64,000 nt of DNA, from contig JASKMD010000010.1 in NCBI GenBank assembly GCA_030144725.1, forward strand, positions 4,213,045-4,277,044, given 5' to 3'. Under the pieces are notes generated by a model. It searched no databases, was not told the origin of the DNA, and was given only the letters and a program-made list of their open reading frames with translations. A program made the translations under genes and the position numbers. The DNA is from Haematococcus lacustris (lineage: Eukaryota; Chlorophyta; Chlorophyceae; Chlamydomonadales; Haematococcaceae). Shown here one piece after another: positions 10,701-21,434 of this stretch (positions within the stretch are counted from its first letter, which is position 1; each line of letters starts with the position of its first letter).

Positions 10701-13700
10701 TGGCACTCCATTCCCCAGCGCAGTCATGCAGTCTAGTACCATCACCGCAACGTCAGGCCGCAGGTCCGGCGGATCCGTTGTGAGCTCAGGGCCGTCGAAC
10801 GTGACCACACCAGCCATCTTAACGCTGTTGGGGCGAAGCCTTCACAAACCCGCCGTAACGACAGCAGCAACAACGATGTTACCAATGCCGCCGCGCCGCT
10901 CTGCGCGTGTAACTGGTCAAGATGGTCAACGACAGATGGCGCCAGCAGCAGAAGCCCCAGCCACCGATGCAGCCGCTGATGCCGCAGCTCCTACTGTAGT
11001 GCTGGTGCCCGCCCCAACAGGAGTGCCTGCCCCAGCCCCTGCCACAGCGCCAGCCCCCGACGACGACGACGACGACGACGTCGACGATGCTTTACTGGCG
11101 CAGCTGTATGATGACCCATCAACAGCTGCTTTGCGGGGGCATGTCGGAGGCCACCAAGTTAGCAACGGAGTCGGCTTTGAGCTCAACCTACGCATTTTGG
11201 CAAGCTACCCTGAGAGATGGAAAGTTTTCAGTCTCCGGGGACGTCCCAACATCAGTCCAGGCAAGAGAAAGCATGTAGAGCAATAGTTGCACAAGTAGAT
11301 ATCATCAAATCTATGCAGTACTGATATCAACTTGCCGTCTCTGCTGTTTGGCAGTGATGAAGATCTGGCAGTGATGAAGAAGTTTCTTGGTGACGCCGTC
11401 CTGGGATCACCACCTGACAGGGCGAAGCACTTTCATGATGCCTACTACAAGACCCCCAAGCTATTGTGTGCAGTCATGTCCATCTTTGTGCCAAGTAGGT
11501 GATGCTACATGTTTACTGCTACCCATATTAGTTGCACCCAGCCCATCCTTGTTTCTGCACCATATGCATGTCACAAACATGACTTGTTACAATTGCAGAT
11601 GCTCGCAACGTGACCCTGGGCCATCTGACTGGTACACCCGTCAGAACCTTGGCATCCACTTCATTGCAGACTACATCAAGGAGGCAACTGGCAGCACCTC
11701 GCATGCGCTGAAGCGCACCAGCACCACGGAGTTGGTGAAGGAAGGCAAGGCACCCACGCTGGTTCAAAAGATGGGTGCATGGAAGCAGCTTGACAGCATT
11801 GTCAGCTATGCTGAGCATGACAGCCTAGATACAGCTGATGCAGCAATGGGTCTGCAAGCTGCCATGGGTGCAGCTACAGTGGCAGCAGATGCTCCGACGC
11901 ATGTTGCAAGCAGCGTTGCCTGTGACCCTGAGCCTTTCACCCCTGCGAATGTGCCCCGCTCCGTCCCCGCGGCTCAGGGACACTCACCCCCACTCCTTAA
12001 TACCCCTGCAGTTGGCGCAGCAGCCCCCCCCTCCCTTGCTGACGTGGCCCCACATACCACCCCAGTCCCAGCTGCCTACCCCTCTGCACCCAATGAGCCC
12101 TTATACCACCCGTCTGTGGGCTACTACACGCCGGTCGCTTGCCCAACTAGCGGCGTCTCCATCCCTGCCACTCCCATGGCGCCCTTCTCTCGCCATGCAA
12201 CCTGCAACCCTACCCTACCTGCAACCCTGCCCTACCCCCACCCCCACATGGCCAGCGCGGCGCCCTACCCTCACATGGCCAGTGCGGCGCCCTACCCTCA
12301 CCCTCACATGGCCAGTGTGGCGCCCTACCCTCACACAGCCAGCGCGGCGCCCTACCCCCATCCCCACATGGCCAGTGTGGCGCCCTACCCCCATATGGCG
12401 AGCGCGGCACCCTACCCTCACATGGCCAGCGCGGCACCCTACTCTCACATGGCCAGCGCGGCGCCCTACCCTCACATGGCCAGCGCGGCGCCCTACCCCC
12501 ATATGGCCAGCGCGGCGCCCTACCCTCACATGGCCAGCACATCACTCTGTGCACCATCCCCTTATTTGCACCCTCCAGCCCCTGGGTACACAGTATCAAC
12601 TTTTTACTATGCATGAGTTGTTGCGGAACAATGAGGTCGTTGTATTGAGAGACCTGGTATGCTGCTTATTGTGATGGCAAATGAGGGCGACTATACAAAC
12701 CTGGCTATGTATGTAAGATTGACCTGATGAGGACCCAATATCAACCCGGATTATGAAGAATTATTTGATCCTGTATTTTGCTTACACTTCAGATATGGGA
12801 CTGGTTTTTGGCTTTGGACTGAAAGTGACGATTAGAATATCTTCGTAACTCTGTGAGCCCGCCAAAACACCTATCAAGCACATCTCGTGGCAGGGTGGTA
12901 TGCAAACAAGTACAATGATGACAATCTAAGGACTCTCTAACTGCCATGTGTCTTGCTGTTTCACATCAATGACGCCCGGGTGCAGGGCCGGTTAGCATCG
13001 AAGAGCTCAATAGAGATGTCATCAACTTTGGGGTGACGACATTGACGATTGCGTCCCAGCATTCCATCGACCTGGAACAACCCCTGAAGGACGCAGCCAG
13101 GGCAACAAGCCGCGCCAGTGCTAGGGTTGCCGCCTCTCGCCATTCCGCAGCGGTAGTCAGTACGCCGCCGCTGGTGTCCGACATCCTCAGCTTGCTTGCC
13201 CGTTTCCTTCCGGAATTCCAAGCTGCCGTCGTGGCGGTTAAGCTCGCTGCGACCCTAGGTGCCGTTAATGAGAGCACAGCCATCTGTCAAAAGATGCCGA
13301 AGCTCTTCCTCACCTCCCTCTCAACCACATACGTTTTACTATACCAGGCCGTTGTGAAGTTAACGGAGCTCATGCCAGACTGGAGGCGCCGGCCGGCTGT
13401 GTTGCGCACCGGCTTGCGCGTCGCCACCGCTGGAGCGCTTGCACACAACACCATGGTGTTGTTGCTCCACGACGCGCAACTCATGAACAGAACGCCACAC
13501 GCATACTCAAAGCAGCGCTTGCCGGAGATGGAAGAAAAACTCAGCGATGTGTTCATCCACACAATCCACCTATGGAGCCTGGTCCTCGAGCAAGATGGCG
13601 TGGACAAGCCACCGACCGGACCTTTCTTATTGGATGACGATTTCATTTACCGCTTGACAATTGACACGGTGGCTGTTCTTCCCTCTCCATCCTCAACTCA

Positions 13701-14645
13701 GCTGGCACCCTTGGCCCTGGACCTGGTGCTGGGTATGGAGAACACGCTGCAGGTGAGAGGCCAGGTGCTAGACTCATGGCAGCTGAGCTCCATAGGAGCA
13801 GCTGAGACAAGATGTGATGATGATGAATAAGTAAGCAAGCAGCACCTGTCGCAGTGCTATGCCTGCTGAACTGGTATCAAGCTCCTGTGTGGTGATTGTC
13901 ACTCCTGGCATGCCTGTTGCAGATGGTGATGCGGCAGCAGGACATGGTGTGGAAGTGCCCATTCTGGAATGACGGCAACCTTGTGCAAAGCCTTGCGGAC
14001 GGCTACCGAATTCTGCTGGCCTTGTCTGGGCATGTCATCGAGGTCCTGGCCACACCCAGTGTGGTGGGCCCTGCTGGCTTGGCTGCCCAGCCTGCCTCTT
14101 GGCTGCCCTGCGGCAACAGCCTGGTGGAGGGCTGGTGCACCAAGCTGCTGGCAGGGGTCTGCAAGCTGATGACGGATATTGCCACCCTTGCCTCAACAGC
14201 CGTACCCATACTCTTGAAAATCATGCTTAACCGAAGGCTTCGAGGCAGCTACAAGCTCTTGCTACGCGGGCAGCGTCAGGCTCCCCCCAGCATGTCCCCA
14301 GAGGCTGAGCGGCTGCTGTCCTGCCTGACCCTGGTACTCACAGCCATGCTGCCCCAAGACCTGTGCCTGGCAATGGCTGGTGGCGTCACAAACACGGTGC
14401 CAGGTTTGGATTTGACCTTAGAGAGGGAGCGGCGCGCCATGGAGGTTGCGTTGTCCAAGCTGCAGCCTGAGCAGGTGTGGACCTGGCAGGCGCTGGCCGC
14501 TGGCACCCCGGCTGAGGCCACCCTGCAGGGTTTGCTGCCGGCACTGGCCTCCCTGTTTCAAGTGCAGGGCCTGGTTACGCCCATAGCACCAGGGTGGCGC
14601 CATAAGCGTCTGACGGTGGCCATGGGTGAATGGCACAAGTGTTAG
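7774..14645 (+). CDS. Array copy 2 (type II), unrecognised four-exon gene, intact
   Basis: Proposed exons are A 7774-8271, B 9127-9781, D 12986-13752 and E 13923-14645. The frame is open throughout, 880 residues, with phases 0, 1, 0 as in copy 1. Type II differs from type I in three ways. Exon B is shorter (655 versus 811 nt), with a Ser/Gly/Arg linker (SSNSSGRGHGSSRGQASSRG) instead of the long RG linker. Exon D is strongly diverged, recognisable by PDWRRRPAVLR and APLALDLVLGMENTLQ. The start of exon E differs. The WLPCGNSLVEGW region of exon E is almost unchanged from type I. The 3.2-kb B-D intron carries a Crypton-like element (about 10206-12811) that copies 3 and 4 lack; the coding frame survives. 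Function unknown. Confidence 0.65.
8643..8687. repeat. Perfect 16-bp inverted repeat with 13-nt loop
   Basis: Arms 8643-8658 (GCACTAGTCCAATGTG) and 8672-8687 are exact reverse complements, in the first intron of copy 2. I did not see it in the matching introns of other copies. It may be a small hairpin or a remnant of a MITE. Confidence 0.6.
10318..10405. repeat. Tandem repeat, about three 30-35-bp units
   Basis: Units share GCAATTATACAAAAGCG (or TCAATTATACAAAAGCG) next to CCCCGCGGCCC. They lie just inside the left end of the Crypton-like insertion and may be subterminal sites. Confidence 0.6.
10726..11286 (+). CDS. N-terminal part of Crypton-like element protein
   Basis: An open frame of 186 codons, rich in Ala/Pro/Thr, with a run of Asp (DDDDDDDVDD) encoded by GAC repeats at about 11059-11085. 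The end of the frame is doubtful. From about 11140 another frame gives a more protein-like stretch (SSTYAFWQATLRDGKFSVSG, to 11278), so a frameshift or splice may join the two. A possible next exon begins at 11356 (DEDLAVMKKFLGDAVLG) and ends near 11494 at a GT. Probably the N-terminus of the same protein as 11387-12616. Confidence 0.4.
   Translation: MQSSTITATSGRRSGGSVVSSGPSNVTTPAILTLLGRSLHKPAVTTAATTMLPMPPRRSARVTGQDGQRQMAPAAEAPATDAAADAAAPTVVLVPAPTGVPAPAPATAPAPDDDDDDDVDDALLAQLYDDPSTAALRGHVGGHQVSNGVGFELNLRILASYPERWKVFSLRGRPNISPGKRKHVEQ
11387..12616 (+). CDS. Tyrosine recombinase-like protein (Crypton/DUF3504 type) with repeat tail
   Basis: From about 11600 the frame reads LGIHFIADYIKEATG, then TSHALKRTSTTELVKEGKAP, then LVQKMGAWKQLDSIVSY. 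This matches the order of the tyrosine-recombinase C-terminal motifs: the HxLxR block, LxxxG, a GxW/GH block and a terminal catalytic Tyr. The LG-x-x-I...K opening is like Crypton-derived DUF3504 proteins. An AG acceptor at 11597-11598 suggests the true exon starts near 11599, so the codons before that are probably not used. After the domain comes a Pro/Ala/Thr-rich region and a run of 9-residue repeats (MASAAPYPH). The upstream Arg of the catalytic set is not identified, so activity is unproven. Confidence 0.5.
   Translation: MVTPSWDHHLTGRSTFMMPTTRPPSYCVQSCPSLCQVGDATCLLLPILVAPSPSLFLHHMHVTNMTCYNCRCSQRDPGPSDWYTRQNLGIHFIADYIKEATGSTSHALKRTSTTELVKEGKAPTLVQKMGAWKQLDSIVSYAEHDSLDTADAAMGLQAAMGAATVAADAPTHVASSVACDPEPFTPANVPRSVPAAQGHSPPLLNTPAVGAAAPPSLADVAPHTTPVPAAYPSAPNEPLYHPSVGYYTPVACPTSGVSIPATPMAPFSRHATCNPTLPATLPYPHPHMASAAPYPHMASAAPYPHPHMASVAPYPHTASAAPYPHPHMASVAPYPHMASAAPYPHMASAAPYSHMASAAPYPHMASAAPYPHMASAAPYPHMASTSLCAPSPYLHPPAPGYTVSTFYYA
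12236..12540 (+). repeat. Coding minisatellite, 27-bp unit (MASAAPYPH)
   Basis: About eleven units encode MASAAPYPH with variants (MASVAPYPH, PHPHMAS, SYSH-like changes). The unit keeps the frame, so length changes would not break the protein. Confidence 0.85.
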
Positions 14646-15936
14646 TGTGAGGGGTTGAGGACCTCACCAGTCTAGTCCGCCACAGCCACACCATAAACAA
14701 GACAGCTAGCCAAGACAAGTTCATTGCAGCATCCATGGACCACTTGCATGCATAGGCTGTAAGCATGCAACTGCAGATGCAACCCCACCCTGTGCAGCCC
14801 ACAGTCCCACAGCCCCACAGCCTTACCTTAGAGTGGCATAAGGCCGCAGCCTCCCACTGCCTACCCCACAGCTCTGCCGTTGAAGCAGTCAACAGTGTGG
14901 CTGTTGAGCCCCGCACCGCCCCAGCATTGCATAGGACCTGTCACCTCATGCCATGTGGCCTAAGGAGCATGCTCTGACTGGGTCTGCCTTTCCAGCCTCC
15001 ATAGCTTTGTCTGACTCATTGCAAACATGCATGGTCAGTTGTCACGGGTATGCCTCTAGACTGCACAACTTTGTGCTGCACACCACTGCCTTCAATACTC
15101 TGCGGGTTAAAGAGTATATTGCCAAGCTGTCTCACATTGAACTGCTAATGGCAGATGTGGAGCTAGGCAGACGTGGAGCTAAGGTGTAAGGCGTGTTGGG
15201 ATGCCAAGTTCTTGTGTTTTGACAGCTGATGGAGGGCGGTTCACACACGACATGACCCTCAATACCTGTCGATGCTATACATAGACACACCAGTTGATGC
15301 TAGACAAGTCATGGTTGAGTGCGCTGTAATGAAGCCCATCAACAACCTGCATGCCATGGCAGGCTGCAGTGTGCTCAACATGTCCTGGACAGCAGGAGTG
15401 GGAGGTCACAGGGCACATTCTATGTCTATGACCTCTTTGTGTTAAGTACAAGCTGGGGAGCTGCAAGGCTTGGTTGAAAAGCAGTTAGCAGTGGGAGGGT
15501 GCTTGACGGGATGTGAGGGTGATGTGGAGCGCTCTTGTGGATCCTGGGGCTGTCATACATGGAGTGGTAGCCCAGCCTGCCCTCACTACAACCAATCCCA
15601 CCGCCATCAGCCCTACAGACCAATGACGCATCTGAGCAAGCCTGTGCTCTCCAATTGGTGCTTTCGTCGCTGTGCATGTGGCAGCAGCCTCTAGATTTTA
15701 TTGAAAGCATGACATGGACGTCAGCCAGTGGAAGTGGAGTGGCAGCTGGCATAGCTCATTCAACATGATGAACCCCTCACTACGATGCAGTGCGGGTGTG
15801 ATTCTGACATGGGGTTTGTATATACCAACTCGTATGCTTGCATCCACATGTACCGACAGCTTCTGCACCCTAAAGCTCTCTTGATATGTGTATGTGGACA
15901 TTTACTCCAGCATGCAGCGAGCCTTGCATAGCGCAC
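14646..15936. other. Spacer between copies 2 and 3
   Basis: No gene is seen. The first part is the 3' flank of copy 2. The part from about 15370 resembles the flank upstream of copy 1 (860-1430) and belongs to the duplicated unit. Confidence 0.5.
14758..14762 (+). terminator. Possible TGTAA polyadenylation signal of copy 2
   Basis: TGTAA, the usual green-algal polyadenylation signal, lies about 110 nt past the copy 2 stop. It is a 5-nt match and could be chance. Confidence 0.3.
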
Positions 15937-16061
15937 AACATCGCGCATTAAATCTTGGAAGTACAACCAGTTGCAAAAGGCTCCGGAGGCGCCGTAACAC
16001 CTGATGTCATACCGATAGGTCTTCTACCCAATCCCAAAAACATAACGCGGGTGATGCGGCG
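15937..16061 (+). promoter_or_regulatory. Conserved 5' flank of array copy 3
   Basis: AACATCGCG lies at 15937-15945 and ACACCTGATGTCATACCG at 15997-16014, spaced as in copies 1, 2 and 4. Confidence 0.4.
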
Positions 16062-19000
16062 ATGAAAGACGCCGTGCTGCGGCTCGCTGGGCCAGCCTAC
16101 ACGTCGCAGGAGCAGCCTGGTAAGTGCTGCATCGCCCGCTTGTTGTGCACAAGCAATACGAAATTGCCACCTGACACTTTGGCTGCAGACGCTTACGTAC
16201 GACGCCTGGAGGATGCCTGCCAGTTGTTACATCAGGGACTCAGGCCACCTCAAGCTACGGGTGCCCAGACTGCCTTCGCTGGCTCTGCTTCCTACAATGT
16301 GCCTCCAGCTGCTCCCTCACCCACACCCTCAGCCACTGGCAACACGGCAGCTGTGGAGCTGTGCACACTGCTGCTGACAGACCAGGAGGTGCTGGATGTG
16401 GTGCTGGCCCTTCATGACATCAGAGCAGCCCAGCTTTGCCACCTCATGCCCTGGTCAGGGTCACATGCGCTCAAGCTGCCTCCTCCCAGTGAAGCACTGG
16501 CTAAGCAGCTCAGCCAAAGCCAGTGGTCAGTGCCAGGCAGCCAGCTGCTGTCCTTTGTCACAGCCCTGAACAGTGACAACAGCTTGCAGGTGAGCTCTGC
16601 CGTTGCTCCCTTCCTGATGCTGCTCATTCTTTGTTGCTTGCAGCTTGCAGCTGGGCGGGAAGGCAGCCAATGCAGATGCTTACCTGCTATAGGCTGCCGT
16701 GCACTAGAGAGTAAAGCCCTAGTCTGCCACCTGGCATGCTTTACTGTCCAGTCCAGCATGGAGCATAAACTGCCACAGCCTGTTGCTCCTTTCAATTCTC
16801 AATGGATGTGGCTGGTTCGTCCCATATGCCACCTTGGATCAGGAAGTTTCAGGGCCATCAACTCTTCACACATCCTTCAAGCCATGCTGCCTATATAGGC
16901 CATGTCCAGGAGCCTTTCCAGCACAGGTACCTTACCCGGCCCTGACCATTGGGCTATCAGATCTAACAGCTTCAAGCTTGAACATCTTGGCTGTGAGCTG
17001 AACTAGCATCCTTGTAAGGGGCCAACAACCTGGCGACTGGCTTTGGCTTTGGCTTTGGACAAACAACCAAGTAGTATTGAACAAACTATGTAAACCCGTG
17101 TAGAGGAGTCAGTTTCGTTCTTTCTTGCTGATGATGCTCCGTCTGACTTGGCTTGTGCCTCCTTCATTGGTGCATGGGGAGGCCATCTTCAGAAGCCTTC
17201 CAAGCCTAATCTAAGCCCCTGATACGCTCTGGCCTTAGCCCCTGTTGTGCTTGGACTGGAGCTACCTCTGTGCCTGGTGTGCTGCCCAGGCTTTGGCCCT
17301 GAGCCCTGGAGCTGCCCAGGCCTGGCTTAACTGCCCAACCCCCCTCCTTTTGCTCAGCCCCCCTCTCTCACACTCCCTCAGCCAAAGCCAGCGCTCAGTG
17401 CCTGCCAGCCAGACTCTGTCAATTGTCCAACCTACTTGTTGTTGCGGGGCCCATGCAGGTTGACCCTCTGCTGCGTGTGTGGGACAGCATGCACCGCGCC
17501 ATGCTGCTGGTGCTGGCAGCCTTGCAGTCACTCCCCATCCGCCCTCACCCTCAGCACCCCGACCCTGCAGCCACCACCCACATCACCACCCAGCTGCCAC
17601 CTGGCTACCACCGCTGCAGCGCCTGCCTGCTGCTCAGCCTACGCCTAGCCTTGAGCCTGGCCCAGCACTGTGTGGAGCAGCCCCTGGACAAGGACCTAGC
17701 CCTTGCCCGGCTGCACGGCACCCTGCCTGGGCTGCTGCTAGGGCTGAGTGCCGCAATGATGGTGATGCAGGCAGCAGGCCACCCTGAGGCACAAGCCCAG
17801 CGTGTGCAATTTGTGCGCTGCATGCTGCGCCTGGGAACAAAGTCAGCCGCTAGCCTCACAAAGACAGACCCAGAAGCCAGCAGCAACAGCAGCAGCAGGT
17901 GCCATGGTAGCAGCAGGGGCCAAGCTAGCAGCAGGAGTTCCCGTGGCACCTGGGATCAAAGTTAGCCACGATGCTGCCTGCTGCACCTGGGATCAAAGTT
18001 AGCCACGAGCGTGAAAAAAACAGACCCCAAAGCCAGCAGCAACAGCAGCGGCAGGGGCCACGGTAGCAGCAGGGGCCAAGCCAGCAGCAGGGGTCCTTGT
18101 GGCGACACAGGTTGGTCTGGCGCTGCCCAGAGCGCTGGTGACAAGCTGCATGCACTGGCTGTCACAAGCTTTGTCTACCTGGCCCAGGCACTGTGTGGTG
18201 TCTTCGGGCGCCAGATGGAAGCATTTACTTATGAGGAGTTGATCACCACATGCCAACAAGAAGGTAAGCAGAGGGTCACCCTGCACCAGCATGCAGCCTG
18301 TATACAAGGACCCCGCTTCTACCTCCGGTCATGTATGGCTGCCAATAAGTGCTTGGCACTGATACACTGTCGCATGCTCATATGCACCCACTTAGGTTCG
18401 AGCACGGTTGCCACTATGTGTACTCTTTGACCCAACCCTTTTTGCATTTCATGCAATTAATGAAGCCTCTTCTTCTACACATCGTAAACTGTTCAGCAAC
18501 TGTTGTACATTCTGCAAATCAGGGGCTAGTCCGCTGCATTGACCTTTTGCACAACCACAATCACAACCAATCTCTCCGAAACACTTGTCAATTACATGTT
18601 GTGGCAGGATGGTGTACAAACAAGTACAATGATGACATTTGTTGACCCCGCTGACTGCCACGTGTCTTGGTGCATTACGTCCATGACGCCCGGGTGCAGA
18701 GCCAGGTAGCATCGAGGACCTCAATATAGATGTCACCAGCTATGCGGCGATGGCATTAACAATGACATTCCAGCACTCCCTCGATCTGCAACAAACCCTG
18801 GAGGACTCAGCGAGGGGAAAAAGCCGCGCCAGGGCTAGGGTTTCCACCTCTCACCATCCTGCAGCGCCAGTCAGCGTGCCGCTGCTGATGTCCGACATCC
18901 TAAGATCGCTTGCCCTCTGCCTTCCGGGATTTCAAGCTACCGTCGTGTCCTTGGAGCTCTCTGCGACAGTAGCCACCGTTCATAAGAGCATAGCCATCAG

Positions 19001-20494
19001 TCAAAAGACGCCGAAGCTCTTCCTCACCTACCTCTCACCCACATACGTTGCGCTCTACCAGGCCGTCATGGCATTCACGATGCCCATACCAGACTGGAGG
19101 CGCCGGCCGGCTGTATTGCGCGCCGGCTTGCGCGTCGCCGCCGCTGGTTCGCTTGCACACAAAACCTTGGTATCGTTGCTCCCCGACGCGGAGCACATGA
19201 ACAGGACGCCACACACACGCTCAAAGCCGTGCTTGCTACCCACCACAGTGCTGCGCTTGCCGGAAGTGAAAAGGACACTCAGCGATATGTCCTTCCACGC
19301 AACCCACCTATGGAGCCTGGTCCTTGCGCAAGATGGCGTGAGCAAGCCATTGACAGGAACTTTCCGTAAAAATCGCGATATTTTCTACCGCATGACAACC
19401 GACAGGGAGGCTGTTCTGCCCTCTCCATCCTCACCTCAGCTGGCGCCCTTGGCCCTGGACCTGGTGCTGGGTATGGAGAACACGCTGCAGGTGAGAGGCC
19501 AGGTGCTAGATTTATGGGCAGCTGAGGTCCATAGGAGCAGCTGAGACAAGATGTGATGATGATGGAGAAGTAAGCAAGCAGCACCTGTGGCAATATGTGG
19601 TGCAGGCGTAGAGTCAAGTCAGCTGAGGTAGGGATGCCTCCTCAGTGATGCTGACACCTGGCTTGAGGGCTCTCTTGCTTAAGGGCTGACTGCACATGCT
19701 CCAAACTGCTGCTATGCCTGCTGAGCTGGTATCAAGCTCTTGTGTGGTGGTTGTCACGCCTGGCATGCCTGTTGCAGATGGTGATGCGGCAGCAGGACAT
19801 GGTGTGGAAGTGGCCATCTCATGTCCACGGCAACCTTGTGCAAGGCCTTGCGGACGGCTACCGAACTCTGCTGGCCTTGTCTGGGCATGTCATCGAGGTC
19901 CTGGCCACACCCAGTGTGGTGGGCCCTGCTGGCTTGGCTGCCCAGCCTGCCTCTTGGCTGCCCTGCGGCAACAGCCTGGTGGAGGGCTGGTGCACCAAGC
20001 TGCTGGCAGGGGTCTGCAAGCTGATGTGCATCGCCACCCCAGACTCAGCAACCGTACCCTTACTCCTGAAAATCATCCTTAACCGAAGGCTTCGAGGCAG
20101 CTATAGGCTCTTGCTACGCGGGCAGCGTCAGGCTCCCCCCAGCATGTCCCCAGAGGCCGAGCGGCTGTTGTCCTGCCTGAACCTGGTACTCACAGCCATG
20201 GTGCCCCAAGACCTGTGCCTGGCAATGGCTCGAGACCCAACAAACCCAGTGACAAGCTTAGACAAGACCTTGGAGGAGGAGCGGCGTGCCATGGGGGTTG
20301 CGCTGTCCAAGCTGCAGCCTGAGCAGGTGTGGACCTGGCAGGCGCTGGCCGCTGGCACCCCGGCTGAGGCTACCCTGCAGGGTCTGCTGCTGGCACTGGC
20401 TTCCCTGTTCCAGGTGCAGGGCCTGGTCACGCCCATAGCACCAGGGTGGTGCCATCAGCGCCTGACAGTGGCCTTGGGTGAATGGCACGAGTAA
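16062..20494 (+). pseudogene. Array copy 3 (type II), one in-frame stop in exon B
   Basis: Proposed exons are A 16062-16589, B 17459-18263, D 18700-19490 and E 19778-20494. Phases match the other copies and all but one region is open. In exon B a partial tandem duplication (17821-18020) repeats the Ser/Gly/Arg linker. At its junction there is a TAG at 17963-17965, after which the same frame continues normally (KLATSVKKTDPKASS). The gene therefore has a single premature stop about 344 codons in, unless extra splicing removes it. Exon B starts VDP rather than GDP. The rest matches copy 2 closely, so the lesion looks recent. It could still be expressed as a truncated protein. Confidence 0.6.
17821..18020 (+). 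repeat. Partial tandem duplication inside exon B of copy 3
   Basis: The block from the CTGGGAACAAAGT region through the AGCAGC linker appears twice, with a short CACCTGGGATCAAAGTTAGCC motif repeated at about 17948-17968 and 17986-18006. The in-frame stop of copy 3 lies at this junction. Confidence 0.7.
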
Positions 20495-21200
20495 TAGCGC
20501 AAGGGGTGGAGAAACAAACCAGGCTAGTCTGCCAAGATGGCCAGTCAACCTGTCCAGCTGAAACTGATCAGCATCAATGCAAAGTTCACAAAGGTTTCAT
20601 TGACATGCCACAGGTGATGCAAACCCTGTCAGCATGCATCCATGGTGTAACCCTACCCAGAGCAGTACACAGCTGTCAGACCACAGCCTTCCCTTCATTC
20701 TCTCCACCCTACAGCTCTGCTGCTGAAGCAGCCACTAGCGTGATTTTTGAGCCCAGCACCACCCCAACGTTGCATGTGGTCATTGCATAGGACTGGGTAC
20801 ACCACTTACCATGCAGCCTAGAAAGCTCTGACTGGATCTGCCAGTCAACCTTGACCCAGTCTAGAACACAAGTCCTGTCCATAGCTTTGTCTAGTTCAGT
20901 GCAAACTTGCATGCTCAGTTGTCACGGTAATGCCTCTAGGGTGATCAGCTTGGGGTCAGGCTCCATGGTGCTGCTCACCACTGGGCCTCAACAGCCAGCA
21001 GGTCATTGAACACTGCCAAGCTGTACAACAAACAACTGGTCATGTGGGTGACATTGTGGAGCTAGGCATTAGCCGTGACGTGTAAAGGAGTTTTTGTGTG
21101 ACAACAATTTTATCTATCTATATGACAGCAACTGTTCATGTGGGTGGCCCTGGCTGTGTGGAGCTAGCCAGTAAATGGGTATATGGGTATAGCGTAGATG
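20495..21200. other. 3' flank of copy 3, no gene seen
   Basis: No coding signal is evident. A TGTAA at 20646-20650 is a possible polyadenylation signal for copy 3. Confidence 0.45.
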
Positions 21201-21201
21201 G

Positions 21202-21202
21202 G

Positions 21203-21248
<46 letters not shown>

Positions 21249-21328
21249 CATATACCGTTGGCAGTATATATATATACGGTATATATAACGGTATATATAA
21301 TATATACCGCTATATATACATATAAGAC

Positions 21329-21382
<54 letters not shown>
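21202..21382. repeat. TA microsatellite with interspersed ACGG breaks
   Basis: About 180 bp of (TA)n broken by short ACGG/CCGT pieces. The 13-mer ATACCGTTGGCAG occurs at 21251-21263 and again at the right edge, 21380-21392. The tract can fold on itself. Open frames across it (Tyr-Ile runs) are artefacts. Confidence 0.9.
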
Positions 21383-21384
<2 letters not shown>

Positions 21385-21434
21385 GTTGGCAGCGTCACCA
21401 GGCTGCCATGACAGGTCATCCTGCACAGGGCACG

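Larger units (their letters stand above)
10206..12811 (+). mobile_element. Crypton-like tyrosine-recombinase element in intron of copy 2
   Basis: The segment is bounded by an 18-bp direct repeat, TATGGGACTGGTTTTTGG, at 10206-10223 and 12794-12811. The same intron of copy 3 (around 18500-18560) lacks it, so this is an insertion. It encodes a protein whose central region fits a tyrosine recombinase (see 11387-12616). Cryptons integrate by recombination at short identical sequences and leave such direct repeats, without terminal inverted repeats; none are visible here. Exact termini could be a few bases off. Three 30-35-bp tandem units sit near the left end. Confidence 0.5.

Noticed and set aside
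10318..12540. CRISPR-like spaced repeats
   Set aside because: The repeats are plain tandem units without unique spacers of constant length, and the DNA is eukaryotic.
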